Below, piece by piece: positions 1 through 8,618 of a stretch of 47,351 nt of DNA; within the stretch, counting starts at the first letter, position 1; every line of letters begins with the position of its first letter. The translations under genes and the position numbers were made by a program. The notes below the pieces were generated by a model. The model searched no databases. It saw only the letters and a program-made list of their open reading frames with translations, and was not told the DNA's origin. The stretch spans positions 72,949 to 120,299 of the forward strand of contig JAHDIK010000012.1 in NCBI GenBank assembly GCA_020630795.1, in the 5' to 3' direction. Source of the stretch: Colwellia sp. GTDB taxonomy: Bacteria; Pseudomonadota; Gammaproteobacteria; Enterobacterales; Alteromonadaceae.

Positions 1-144
1 CTCTACGTGCATCAATACGAACGTCTCTACGTGCATCAATACGAACGTCTCTACGCGCATCAATACGAACGTCTCTACGCGCATCAATACGAACGTCTCT
101 ACGTGCATCAATACGAACGTCTCTACGTGCATCAATACGAACGT
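1..144. repeat. 24-bp tandem repeat, six full units
   Basis: Six head-to-tail 24-bp units lie at 1-24, 25-48, 49-72, 73-96, 97-120 and 121-144, and a seventh unit begins at 145 but diverges after seven bases. The array runs off the left edge, so its full length is unknown. Units three and four differ from the others only by T to C at the eighth base of the unit. On the minus strand this is a synonymous change (Ala GCA to GCG). The period is a multiple of three, so copy-number change would keep the reading frame. The array codes for the octapeptide repeat of the minus-strand gene described next. Confidence 0.95.
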
Positions 145-238
145 CTCTACGAGCTGTTTCATTTACTACTAGGTCATTAGACTCAATAGCTGGTGCAGGT
201 TGTGATATTACTAGTGATAAAATAATTGAACTTAGCAT
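1..238 (-). CDS. Secreted octapeptide-repeat protein (VRIDARRD)n, N-terminal part only
   Basis: The frame opens with ATG at 238, preceded on the minus strand by AAGGATTACA, a good Shine-Dalgarno with 4-5 nt spacing. It stays open to the window edge (79 codons, no stop). The first 17 residues, MLSSIILSLVISQPAPA, look like a short signal peptide ending in an A-x-A cleavage site, although the n-region lacks a positive charge. A linker of about 14 residues (IESNDLVVNETARR) follows, then perfect repeats of V-R-I-D-A-R-R-D. Each unit has three Arg and two Asp. Hydrophobic V, I and A alternate with charged residues, which suggests a beta-strand followed by a turn, though a charged helix is also possible. 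I recognise no family. The gene is truncated by the window, so length and C-terminus are unknown. Export is inferred from the leader only. Confidence 0.7.
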   Translation of the reverse strand, partial: MLSSIILSLVISQPAPAIESNDLVVNETARRDVRIDARRDVRIDARRDVRIDARRDVRIDARRDVRIDARRDVRIDARR

Positions 239-253
239 TGTAATCCTTATTGA

Positions 254-282
254 TTATTTATTATTAACGCAATAATAAATAA
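254..282 (-). promoter_or_regulatory. AT-rich perfect stem-loop in leader of the repeat-protein gene
   Basis: TTATTTATTATT (254-265) and AATAATAAATAA (271-282) are exact reverse complements separated by five bases. The structure ends about 16 nt before the start codon at 238, just upstream of the Shine-Dalgarno. It is too AT-rich and lacks the U-run of a normal terminator. It could be an RNA hairpin or a protein-binding palindrome. Function is unknown. Confidence 0.5.
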
Positions 283-324
283 GCGAAAACTATGCCAAAA
301 ACTAAAAATTAATCGGAGGCCTTG

Positions 325-354
325 TTACAGCTATAGGTTTGGAAATAGCTATAA
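325..354 (-). terminator. Possible stem-loop after the sensor GGDEF-EAL gene
   Basis: Bases 325-334 pair with 345-354 (ten pairs, one of them G-U in the minus-strand RNA) around a ten-base loop, starting about 20 nt past the stop codon at 376. No clear U-run follows, so termination is only a guess from position. Confidence 0.3.
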
Positions 355-375
355 CGAAGGACAATAAATTGACGA

Positions 376-3300
376 TTAAATTTTATGGAATGAAGTCGAG
401 TTGTCAGTAATTTGGTGTGACAATAAGTATTTTTGAAAATCGTTTTCAGGTAGTGGCTTACTGTACAGATATCCTTGTAATTGCTCGCAGCGTAAACCAG
501 AAAGAAAACTCAGTTGTTGATTATTCTCAACACCCTCTGCAACTACATGTAAACCAAGGTTATGAGCGATAGTGACTATAGTAGCTACCATGTTTCGTCC
601 TTGCTCTGATGTTTCTATATCATCAACAAACGCTTTATCGATTTTAAGTGTATTAAGTGGAAACTTTTTCAAATAAGCTAACGATGAATACCCAGTACCA
701 AAATCATCAAGTGATAGGTGAATCCCCATTGCTCTTATTTGTAACATGGTGTCTATCGCTTTTTGAGGTGAGTCCATTACGGTTCCCTCTGTAATCTCAA
801 GTTCTAGATGTTTAGCGGGTAAGCCACTTTCTCTTAATATATCGGCGATCATGCCGACTAAATTAGGCTGTGTAAATTGTACTGCTGATAAATTGACGGC
901 AATGCGACCTTCAAATAATCCTGAATCAACCCATTGTTTCGTCGCAATACAAGATTTACGTAATACAATCTCCCCAATATCAATAATTTGACCTGTTTCT
1001 TCTGAAACTGGAATAAATACGACTGGGCTGATAATACCTTTAGATGGTGTTTGAAAGCGTACTAAGGCTTCCATTCCTGCAACTTTTCCAGTGTTAATTT
1101 CAATTTTAGGTTGGTAGAAAACAGAGAAATAATCCTCTTTTAACCCATGACGGATAAGGTTTTCTATCTGCAACCTTTTAACCGCTTGTTTGTTCATTGA
1201 GTCGCTGAAAAATTGATACTTGTTACCTCCACCATCTTTAGCATGATACATCGCGGTATCAGCGTTTTTAAGTAGCTCTTGTGGGGTTGTTCCATCTTCA
1301 GGGTACAATACAATACCAATACTGCTATATAGCACGACTTCTTGGTTTTTTAGCTTCATTGGTTGTGCAATTGTACTCAATATTTGTTTCGCGATGGTTG
1401 TGATGGTGTGTATGTCATTCGTATTTTCTATCACAATACTAAATTCATCGCCGCCTAAGCGATATACCGCATCTTGTTTTCGGCCTGATGCGATTAGTCG
1501 TTCTGCAACTTTACACAGTAGTGCATCTCCAACACCATGGCCCATCGAATCATTGATTTTTTTGAAATTATCTAAATCAAAAACCAGTAGGGCATGAGGA
1601 ACTTTCGTTTTAACTAGTCTAGTTTGGTTCGCTTGAAAATAAGAGCGATTGGGTAAACCGGTTAAAGTATCAGAATTAGCAAGCTTTCTTAGCTCTGCTT
1701 CGTTTCTTTTACGCTCAGTAACGTCTGAAAATACACCCACAAAGTGTGAAGTGTTGTTGTTCTCGTCTTTAATAATATCGATGTTTAAGTCGGTAATGTA
1801 AACTTCGCCATTATCTCGTTTGTTTTCAATTTCGCCGTGCCAACCACCCTGTGTAATTAGGTGTTTTTTAACATTCTGAGTAAAGCTTTCTGGGTAACGG
1901 TTAAAACGTAGAGTTGTACCGAGCATTTGTTTTTTATTGTGCTTGGTAATACGCTGGTACGCTTTGTTAACGTCTACAACGGTAAACTGTCGATCATAAA
2001 TAACGACGGCATCAGAGATGTTTTCAATACATTTCGCAAAGAGCTTCAAACGTTCATCAGCTCTTTTTATTTGGCTGATATCTTTAAGAGTACCAGTCAT
2101 ACGTGTGGGTTGGTCGTCGTCGTCACGTTCTACAATTTTTCCGCGATCAAGTACCCATATCCACTTATCGTCTTTGTCTTTTACTCTGTACGTCGATTCG
2201 AAGTGTTCTGTTTTTTTATCAAAGTGTTCGGCTAAGGCTTCTCTTACTCTTGGAATATCTTGCTGGTGGATGTTGGTCTGATCTGCACCGACATTTCGTT
2301 TTCCATCTTGCGGAAATTCAAGAATCCCCCAAATGTTTGATCTAAAGATTTTTCCATTTTTGATATTCCAATCCCACATTTCATCGCCACTACCCCATAG
2401 AGAGAGTTTTAAACGTTCCTCACTTAGTTTTATCTGTAAGTGGTATAGACGTTTATGACGCATTTGTTGGAATAAATAACTAATTATAAATATTGCTAAT
2501 AATGCATATAATAAAATAGCGCTGTTAGACAGCCACCATGGAGGCATCACGTTGATTTTAAGAGACTTCGTTTTAGTGTTAGTAGAATTGAGTAAATCAA
2601 TCACGCGGACCTCAAAAACATACTCTCCAGCGTCAAGGTTTGTATATGTTGCACGAGTATTATCAAAATCAGTACCAATCCATGACTCTTCTAAACCATA
2701 AAGTTTATATTCATATTTTAATTGGTTTGTTAATTTTGCGTTTGGGGAAACAAATTCGATACTAAATGGCGATTGCTCATGTCTCAGGGTCAACAATTGA
2801 GTACTGTTAATATGTTCTTTTAACGAAAAATCATTTTTTTTATCGAAATTAAGAGAATTAGCAATTCCAATTTTTTTGTTTGCTACTAAAAGGTTTGTTA
2901 AAACTGGGGAGTTGAGCTTTTGTTTAATATTAGTTATTTCATTTAAATTTGATTCGTAAAACCCACTTAAACCTCCAAAATATCCAATTTTATTGTTAGA
3001 GAACAAAATGCTACCGCTTATAAACTCGTTGTTTTCAACGCCGAATTGCTCGCCGTAGTTAATTAGAGATTTAGTATTTGGGTTAATTGAAGAAATGCCC
3101 TTGTTAGTTGTAAACCAAGCTCTGTCTTCATCGTCAATAATTATTCCGTTAATTGTATTGTTAATTAGTTGCTGTGAGCTATTAAATACTTTACTTGATT
3201 GATCTTCTGTATTGAATAACATTATTCCTTGATCGAATGAAGTCAGCCATAACCATTTATTAGACTGGACAATACTTCTAGCGTTAGTAACCAAGAAGTC

Positions 3301-4911
3301 AGTAGCTTTTAGTTGAAAATTTTGCTCTATAGAGTATGAATCTCTGGAAAACTTTATAACTGAATTGTTTTTTAACGAGATCCATAGATACTGGCTATTT
3401 TGTGAATCGCCTTCACCAATACTTGTTATGTCTTCAGTAATAATTTTACTAAAATTTTGAAAAGTTTGAGTTTCCAATTGATAACTATTTAGCGTTCCTT
3501 CTGAGTCAAAAAACCATATGAAATTGTTGTAAGATGATATTGAACTTTTGCTGGTGTAGTTTGAATCTGTTAGCCATTTCTCGTGTTCTTTAATAGTGTT
3601 TTGCTGAAGATCGTATTCAAATAATTTGTTTTGACTCGTTCGTATTAGTGTTTTATTTTCAGAAATTGTAATTAGGTCAAAAATGTTTTCATCAAATTTT
3701 AAAGGTAGCGTGTAGAGTTGATTATTTTGCGAAACCACTATACTACCGTCTCCTCTTGCTATGAGGATTTTGTTATCAGAAAGTTCTGATAGCGCGTCTA
3801 TGATTTGATTTGATGGGTTTTCTTTAAACAATTTATGCCTAAAGAGCATTGAAATTGGAGAGAAAAATTTAATTCCATTATCTGTTCCTACCCATACTTT
3901 ATTAGCGTTGTCTTTATACAATTTAAATATTGTATTATTAGAGTTAGCAATATTTTTAAATTCTTTATTATGAAGATTTAATAGTGCTAATCCATGGGTA
4001 GTGCCTATCCAAACTTGAGTTGGGTTAATTTGATTGATTGATTGAACTGAGTTACTAGGCAAGAGGTTTTTAGTATTTTCAGTGTTGTAATGATGCTTCA
4101 ATTCATATTTGTTATTTACGATATAAATTCCGTTGTCAGTCGCTAACCATAAGTCGTTATCGACGATTACTACGTCAGATAATCGTTTGGCTTTTATAGA
4201 TAGCCCCCACTTATTATCATCGTTTAATGACACTGCATTGGAAAGATCTGAACTAATAATGAAAATGCCATTTTCGTATGTTCCTAACCAATAATTTCCT
4301 TGGTTATCTTGAAATATGGTTTTAATCTCTTTGAGTTTGTTTTCGTAATTTCGAATACGTATTCGATTAAAATTGTTTTCTTGTGAGTTGAAATATTGAA
4401 GGCCACTCTCGGTCGCAACCCAAAGGGTTTTATCTTTGTCTTCAAAAATGTCCCAAATTATATTGTCTTGAAGTGATAATTTTTGAGAGCTGTCATGGAA
4501 GTAATTGTCAAAGCTGTCTGTTTGGCGGTTGTATTTGCTGAGACCGTTTTGCGTACCAACCCACAGTACACCTGAACTGTCGATAAGTAATTTGCGTATA
4601 AAGTTATTTGCGACAGTGTTGTCGAGTAAAATGTTATTTTTATAATGGACGAATTCACTGCCGTCGTATCTATTAAGTCCTTCTTGTGTAGCAATCCAGA
4701 TGAAACCTTGATGATCTTCAACAATGTCGTAAACATAGCTTTGTGATAAGCCGTCTTTAATGGTGAACTGTTGAAATTTAATTTGAGGTTCCAGTAATTC
4801 TGCATGCAGTAATTGGCTATGCATTACGGAGCACATAAGAAGTACTAAGGGGATTAAGCGCGATATGATTTTATTTTGTGTAGCCCACAGGCGGCTGAAA
4901 AAACTTAACAC
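376..4911 (-). CDS. Periplasmic-propeller sensor diguanylate cyclase/phosphodiesterase (Reg_prop, Y_Y_Y, PAS, PAS, GGDEF, EAL)
   Basis: This is a 1511-residue inner-membrane sensor that should make and/or break cyclic-di-GMP. A signal/anchor (about 1-37) precedes some ten propeller motifs of the type G-x-x-W-x-A/G-T-x-x-G-L (for example WIATQEGL, WVGTQNGL). A Y_Y_Y domain lies near 720-790 and a membrane helix near 795-817. Then come two PAS domains (about 835-940 and 955-1075), GGDEF (motif about 1153-1157) and EAL (about 1262-1500, EAL at 1281-1283). The inhibitory I-site RKQD sits five residues before GGDEF. The EAL catalytic set looks complete (NLSA, ELEITEG, DDFGTGYSSL, KIDKAF, VAEGVE). 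Both activities are therefore possible, but which dominates cannot be read from sequence. The start is GTG, with AAGG about 8 nt upstream. Reg_prop/Y_Y_Y sensors are best known on hybrid histidine kinases; here the output is c-di-GMP. The periplasmic ligand is unknown. Confidence 0.93.
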   Translation of the reverse strand: MLSFFSRLWATQNKIISRLIPLVLLMCSVMHSQLLHAELLEPQIKFQQFTIKDGLSQSYVYDIVEDHQGFIWIATQEGLNRYDGSEFVHYKNNILLDNTVANNFIRKLLIDSSGVLWVGTQNGLSKYNRQTDSFDNYFHDSSQKLSLQDNIIWDIFEDKDKTLWVATESGLQYFNSQENNFNRIRIRNYENKLKEIKTIFQDNQGNYWLGTYENGIFIISSDLSNAVSLNDDNKWGLSIKAKRLSDVVIVDNDLWLATDNGIYIVNNKYELKHHYNTENTKNLLPSNSVQSINQINPTQVWIGTTHGLALLNLHNKEFKNIANSNNTIFKLYKDNANKVWVGTDNGIKFFSPISMLFRHKLFKENPSNQIIDALSELSDNKILIARGDGSIVVSQNNQLYTLPLKFDENIFDLITISENKTLIRTSQNKLFEYDLQQNTIKEHEKWLTDSNYTSKSSISSYNNFIWFFDSEGTLNSYQLETQTFQNFSKIITEDITSIGEGDSQNSQYLWISLKNNSVIKFSRDSYSIEQNFQLKATDFLVTNARSIVQSNKWLWLTSFDQGIMLFNTEDQSSKVFNSSQQLINNTINGIIIDDEDRAWFTTNKGISSINPNTKSLINYGEQFGVENNEFISGSILFSNNKIGYFGGLSGFYESNLNEITNIKQKLNSPVLTNLLVANKKIGIANSLNFDKKNDFSLKEHINSTQLLTLRHEQSPFSIEFVSPNAKLTNQLKYEYKLYGLEESWIGTDFDNTRATYTNLDAGEYVFEVRVIDLLNSTNTKTKSLKINVMPPWWLSNSAILLYALLAIFIISYLFQQMRHKRLYHLQIKLSEERLKLSLWGSGDEMWDWNIKNGKIFRSNIWGILEFPQDGKRNVGADQTNIHQQDIPRVREALAEHFDKKTEHFESTYRVKDKDDKWIWVLDRGKIVERDDDDQPTRMTGTLKDISQIKRADERLKLFAKCIENISDAVVIYDRQFTVVDVNKAYQRITKHNKKQMLGTTLRFNRYPESFTQNVKKHLITQGGWHGEIENKRDNGEVYITDLNIDIIKDENNNTSHFVGVFSDVTERKRNEAELRKLANSDTLTGLPNRSYFQANQTRLVKTKVPHALLVFDLDNFKKINDSMGHGVGDALLCKVAERLIASGRKQDAVYRLGGDEFSIVIENTNDIHTITTIAKQILSTIAQPMKLKNQEVVLYSSIGIVLYPEDGTTPQELLKNADTAMYHAKDGGGNKYQFFSDSMNKQAVKRLQIENLIRHGLKEDYFSVFYQPKIEINTGKVAGMEALVRFQTPSKGIISPVVFIPVSEETGQIIDIGEIVLRKSCIATKQWVDSGLFEGRIAVNLSAVQFTQPNLVGMIADILRESGLPAKHLELEITEGTVMDSPQKAIDTMLQIRAMGIHLSLDDFGTGYSSLAYLKKFPLNTLKIDKAFVDDIETSEQGRNMVATIVTIAHNLGLHVVAEGVENNQQLSFLSGLRCEQLQGYLYSKPLPENDFQKYLLSHQITDNSTSFHKI

Positions 4912-4924
4912 TAAAACTACCTTG

Positions 4925-4941
4925 AAACGTGTAACACGTTT
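4925..4941 (-). promoter_or_regulatory. Palindrome AAACGTG-TAA-CACGTTT before the sensor gene
   Basis: There are seven-base perfect arms (4925-4931 and 4935-4941) around TAA, ending 13 nt before the GTG start at 4911 and just upstream of the ribosome-binding site. It could be an operator half of a larger regulatory region or an RNA hairpin that affects translation. No regulator can be named. Confidence 0.45.
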
Positions 4942-4945
4942 ATTA

Positions 4946-4996
4946 AATGATTACGTAAAAAACTTAATGAACGAGACGAGTAAAGACGTAATCATT
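4946..4996 (-). promoter_or_regulatory. 11-bp inverted repeat AATGATTACGT / ACGTAATCATT
   Basis: The arms at 4946-4956 and 4986-4996 are exact reverse complements with 29 bases between them, in the leader of the sensor diguanylate cyclase/phosphodiesterase gene. An 11-bp match at this distance is unlikely by chance in about 220 bp. It could be paired binding sites for a regulator or the stem of a leader RNA. The rest of 4912-5135 is AT-rich and holds no gene. A weak 6-bp inverted repeat at 5105-5123 lies just past the stop of the upstream peptidase gene. Confidence 0.5.
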
Positions 4997-5135
4997 ATGA
5001 TTTTATAATTATATTTTTATATCAATACCACTATTAAAAAACATGGTAAAAATTAAGTCAACTATTCCGTGTAACTTACTATTTATCTATCGTTCGAAGA
5101 AAACAGTAAATTGTATTTTTACTCTATCGGCAGGT

Positions 5136-7925
5136 TTAATATTTTCTTTTGCAATTATTGAAAATAGTTTGCATATTTTTATGCTTTTCGCATGTACCTA
5201 AGTACTTATTTTTTTGTTGCTCACTTTTAAATGAAAGGAGACTTACACGGTCAGGTTGGTTCATTGCGATTAAATTGTCGTGCATGTACTGCTTAATATC
5301 GTTTAACGATACTTTTTTAATAGATTCAATAAGCTGCTGCTTTTGCGAAAAGTTAGTTTCGTCGTTGCATAAGGCTGTCCAAAAGCGTTGGCTTTTAATA
5401 CGTAAACTAGAATCTTTTTCTTGTAATTGACTCGCTAACCCATGTTTTAAGTGATTCCAATGTTCTATGTTCATTGTATCAATATACAAGTAAGCATTTT
5501 CAATGAATGAGTCTATAGCAACCGCTAAATCAGAAGACTCTGTGTGGGGTGACTGAATATAAAACGCTATTCCAGGATATCTATTAATAGGAATAAAACC
5601 AACACCAACTAGGTAACCGTATTGCTTTTCTGTTCTCATTTCTTGGAAAAACAAAGGTGAAAGTAACTGACTTGTCAGCATTGTATGTGCGACTGTTTCG
5701 AGGTTTTTATCTTCTAATGGATAATAAATAATTGTAGCGTAGTCGTGATCAGGAAGGACAAGGTCGAGATGTAAATCACCTTCTGAGTTAATATCTAAAA
5801 CAGGTGTTTTTACTACATGGTCATTATTGAAACATTGCTTAAAAGCGCTGTTGATCATAGTACCAATTTGTTCAGCGTGAGTTTGATGCCAATTACCATG
5901 AATAAGTACTTTTATTGAAATCTCGTTAAATATCGTGCGTTTAAATCGATTGAATTGCTCAAAAGTAACGGTAGATATAGCGTGAACGAGATCATCGCTA
6001 CAGGGGTTCTTCGGTTGTAACGAGGAACTTAACACTGAAAAAAGCTGAGAAATAGATTTACTCGTATCTGAATTATTCCAATGCTTTATCAGCTGATCTT
6101 TAAGTAAATCAAAGTGCTGCTCTGTAAAATCTTGTTCTTTAATACTTTTAAGTAAAAGTTGCAGTAAATAATTTTGCTTTTCACTTATCCCTGAAAGCTG
6201 TAACGTCATTCCACCTTGATGAGCGTATAGATGATATTGAATACCCGCTAGTTCGGCATCGTAATGCTTTTCGATAATAGAGTCGCTGTACAAATCAACG
6301 AATAGTCGAGTCATTGCAATATTGGGCGTGTTTTCAATTGTAATAGGTGAGTCTATACCAATGTATATGTAGCCTTTAGGTACACTAAACGTTGTGTCTT
6401 GTTTGAACCAAAGTTCATAACCATTTTGTATATCTATTTGAGCAGGAACCTGTAATGATTTAGCTTGTGTGGTTTCTTGCTTTGCTAGCACTACAGGGTT
6501 ATCTACTATGTAAGGGTTTTGCGTAGGTAAACATAACCGCGGGTTGTTGTCGCAATTTAACCAAGCGTTGATTTGCGCTTCAGAAATTTTAGTAATGCTA
6601 TAAGGAACGTTATACCACTTACTGGTTATATTAAACGTATTCTCGCTGCTTACATGAACAATGCGCATGTTTTTAGGAGTAAAATAGGCTAAAAATTTGT
6701 CGATAAGGTCTTGGCAAAAGCCATCCATTGCATAATCACCAAAAATATAATCAGCTTCTGGGTAATGCTGCATGTTAATAACGAGTTGTGTAACAGAATC
6801 AAGAGGCTTAAGTTTTTCTGCGTATTCAAAAGCTAATGAAGAAAGTGACTGTTTTTCTTCATAATAAAAAAGTGGAAGAGGGTTTTCTTTGATTAAGTCA
6901 ATATATTGAAAAACAAAGGTGACAATTTCATTAATGTGTTTTTCGCCTTCTTCGGTAAGTTGAAGGCTTATATTAAAATCCTTGAAATTAGAGCCGTTGA
7001 TGCCCGATCCTGCCGACAATCCTAAGGACCATTGTTTAGCTTTTAATAATGAAAGCAAACTTCCTGGGCCTTCATGCCCTAATAGATAAGCGATGAGAGA
7101 TTCAGGCTTATGACGATAATGTTCATCAATTGATGGTAAAGCAAAGCTGACAATTAATTGGTGATCATTCTTAACAGGCTTTACGTTTATTTGTATTTTT
7201 TGATGTTCTGATAAATAAAGAGGTTCAGTTATTTCTGCTGGTAGTTGAGTAGCTGATGGAATATCTGAAAACTTATTTATGGCAAGTAGTTCAAGCTGTT
7301 CGAGAGTTTGTGGACCTTCTAAAACCAAAGTCATCGCATTTGCTCGATAATAGGTTTTGTAAAACGACGTGATTTCTTCGTGAATACAATGTTCTTCCGT
7401 ATCTTTTAAGGTGTCGTTATTACCTACCGAAAATTTTGAAAAAGGGTGACGGGGATTAATGGTTTCTTTATGAACATCGTATAAGCGTCGAATATCATCT
7501 TTAAGTTTAAGCTTAAATTCAGCGTCAATATTTTCGCGTTCAGACTTAATAAAAGATTCTGATAAAAGCGGAGACGTAAAAAACTGGCTGAATCTATCTA
7601 ACGCTTCGTTAAAAAATTCATGATTAATATCTAAAAAGTAACAAGTATGTTCTGTTGCCGTCCATGCGTTATTGGTACCGCCATGTTGACTAATAAATTT
7701 TTGATATTCGCTACCATCGGGGTAGTTAGTTGTGCCTAAAAACAACATGTGCTCTAAAAAATGAGCTAAGCCTTGGCGATGATCAGGATCGCTGAAGTGT
7801 CCTACATTAACAGCAAGTGCCGCTGCCGATTTATTTGTCGCATTGTTATGAACCAGTAAAACACGTAAACCATTTTTTAAAGTGAGTGGCTGGTATTGCT
7901 TATGATCATTAGGGCTTTTTTTCAA
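5136..7925 (-). CDS. Insulysin-like M16 zinc metallopeptidase, probably cytoplasmic
   Basis: This 929-residue protein belongs to the M16A insulinase/protease III family, which degrades small unfolded peptides in a closed chamber. The inverted zinc motif H55-F-L-E58-H59 is present, and Glu136 in ERENIDAEF is the expected third ligand, 81 residues after the first His as in E. coli PtrA. The length fits the four-domain family (PtrA about 960). Unlike PtrA, no signal peptide is seen: the N-terminus (MKKSPNDHKQ) runs straight into the first domain, so it probably stays in the cytoplasm. The start is TTG, supported by GGGAG about 6 nt upstream and by a typical M16 N-terminal strand; no upstream ATG fits. 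It stands alone, 224 bp before the sensor gene on the same strand. Confidence 0.92.
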   Translation of the reverse strand: MKKSPNDHKQYQPLTLKNGLRVLLVHNNATNKSAAALAVNVGHFSDPDHRQGLAHFLEHMLFLGTTNYPDGSEYQKFISQHGGTNNAWTATEHTCYFLDINHEFFNEALDRFSQFFTSPLLSESFIKSERENIDAEFKLKLKDDIRRLYDVHKETINPRHPFSKFSVGNNDTLKDTEEHCIHEEITSFYKTYYRANAMTLVLEGPQTLEQLELLAINKFSDIPSATQLPAEITEPLYLSEHQKIQINVKPVKNDHQLIVSFALPSIDEHYRHKPESLIAYLLGHEGPGSLLSLLKAKQWSLGLSAGSGINGSNFKDFNISLQLTEEGEKHINEIVTFVFQYIDLIKENPLPLFYYEEKQSLSSLAFEYAEKLKPLDSVTQLVINMQHYPEADYIFGDYAMDGFCQDLIDKFLAYFTPKNMRIVHVSSENTFNITSKWYNVPYSITKISEAQINAWLNCDNNPRLCLPTQNPYIVDNPVVLAKQETTQAKSLQVPAQIDIQNGYELWFKQDTTFSVPKGYIYIGIDSPITIENTPNIAMTRLFVDLYSDSIIEKHYDAELAGIQYHLYAHQGGMTLQLSGISEKQNYLLQLLLKSIKEQDFTEQHFDLLKDQLIKHWNNSDTSKSISQLFSVLSSSLQPKNPCSDDLVHAISTVTFEQFNRFKRTIFNEISIKVLIHGNWHQTHAEQIGTMINSAFKQCFNNDHVVKTPVLDINSEGDLHLDLVLPDHDYATIIYYPLEDKNLETVAHTMLTSQLLSPLFFQEMRTEKQYGYLVGVGFIPINRYPGIAFYIQSPHTESSDLAVAIDSFIENAYLYIDTMNIEHWNHLKHGLASQLQEKDSSLRIKSQRFWTALCNDETNFSQKQQLIESIKKVSLNDIKQYMHDNLIAMNQPDRVSLLSFKSEQQKNKYLGTCEKHKNMQTIFNNCKRKY

Positions 7926-7945
7926 TGTAGGCTCCCGTTAATCCG

Positions 7946-7970
7946 TTATGAAGTAAATTTTTCTTCATAA
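7946..7970 (-). promoter_or_regulatory. Inverted repeat TTATGAAG / CTTCATAA in leader of the M16 gene
   Basis: There are perfect 8-bp arms (7946-7953 and 7963-7970) with a nine-base loop, about 20 nt upstream of the TTG start at 7925. It could be an operator or a leader hairpin. The rest of 7926-8138, the divergent region with sixA, is AT-rich with no clear consensus promoter. Confidence 0.4.
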
Positions 7971-8138
7971 AAGCTAAACGACTGTTTGTATTTTAATTAT
8001 AGTTAGTTTTTAAATTACCGTATGGAATAAGATGAGTCCATTATATTCTTAACAGTTGTTATAAAAAATTTCATTATTGCTTTACTATAGCCCCAATTTT
8101 AAAAGCTGCTCTAAACAAGTGTTGTGCATGGAAAACTT

Positions 8139-8615
8139 ATGCAAATTTTTATAATGCGTCATGGTCAAGCGTTTACCTCTGGAAGTCCTGATGCACTTAG
8201 GGGATTGACCGAACAGGGTAAGCTTGAAGCGAGTGTAATGACCAAGTGGTTAAAGAATACCAATGTTGATGTTCAACAAATACTCATTAGCCCTTTTATT
8301 AGAGCGCAAGAAACAGCAAAGCAGGTTGTTGATGGGTTTAGTAATAATGTTGTCGCAACCACATTAGATTTTATTACGCCATCAGGATCTGCTCGAGAAC
8401 TGCATGATTATATAGATGGTGTGTGTGTAGGCGATAAAATTGATACGTTATTGATTGTGTCGCATATGCCGCTTGTTAGTTACTTGGTCGCCGAATTAAC
8501 GGTAGATAACGAAGCTCCGATTTTTCAAACCGCTGCGATAGCTGAGATAGATTACGATATTAAGCGCATGAAAGGCTTTTTAGTTAAGTTAACCGCGCCT
8601 AGCGACTTGTGTTAG
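8139..8615 (+). CDS. sixA: Phosphohistidine phosphatase SixA
   Basis: This is a small histidine-phosphatase-superfamily protein that removes phosphate from phosphohistidine, known in E. coli for acting on HPt or nitrogen-PTS phosphocarrier histidines. The N-terminus MQIFIMRHGQA carries the catalytic RHG (His8), followed by LTEQGK and the ISPFIRAQETA motif. The C-terminal half has VSHMPLVSYLVAEL with the second catalytic His. I place the start at ATG 8139, giving 158 residues (E. coli about 161), because family members begin right before the RHG strand and GGA lies 7 nt upstream. An upstream in-frame GTG at 8124 would add five residues. It converges on smrB with only three bases between the stops. 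Confidence 0.9.
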   Translation: MQIFIMRHGQAFTSGSPDALRGLTEQGKLEASVMTKWLKNTNVDVQQILISPFIRAQETAKQVVDGFSNNVVATTLDFITPSGSARELHDYIDGVCVGDKIDTLLIVSHMPLVSYLVAELTVDNEAPIFQTAAIAEIDYDIKRMKGFLVKLTAPSDLC

Positions 8616-8618
8616 CGG

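Noticed and set aside
1..144. Repeat array open in all three plus-strand frames
   Set aside because: No plus-strand start with a ribosome-binding site precedes it in the window. The minus frame has a start, Shine-Dalgarno, signal-like leader and only synonymous variation.
1..144. 24-bp repeats as a CRISPR array
   Set aside because: The units are directly contiguous with no spacers between them, and no cas genes are present.
1394..2345. Several plus-strand open frames inside the sensor GGDEF-EAL gene
   Set aside because: They overlap PAS and GGDEF coding sequence with intact motifs and lack any recognisable protein features.
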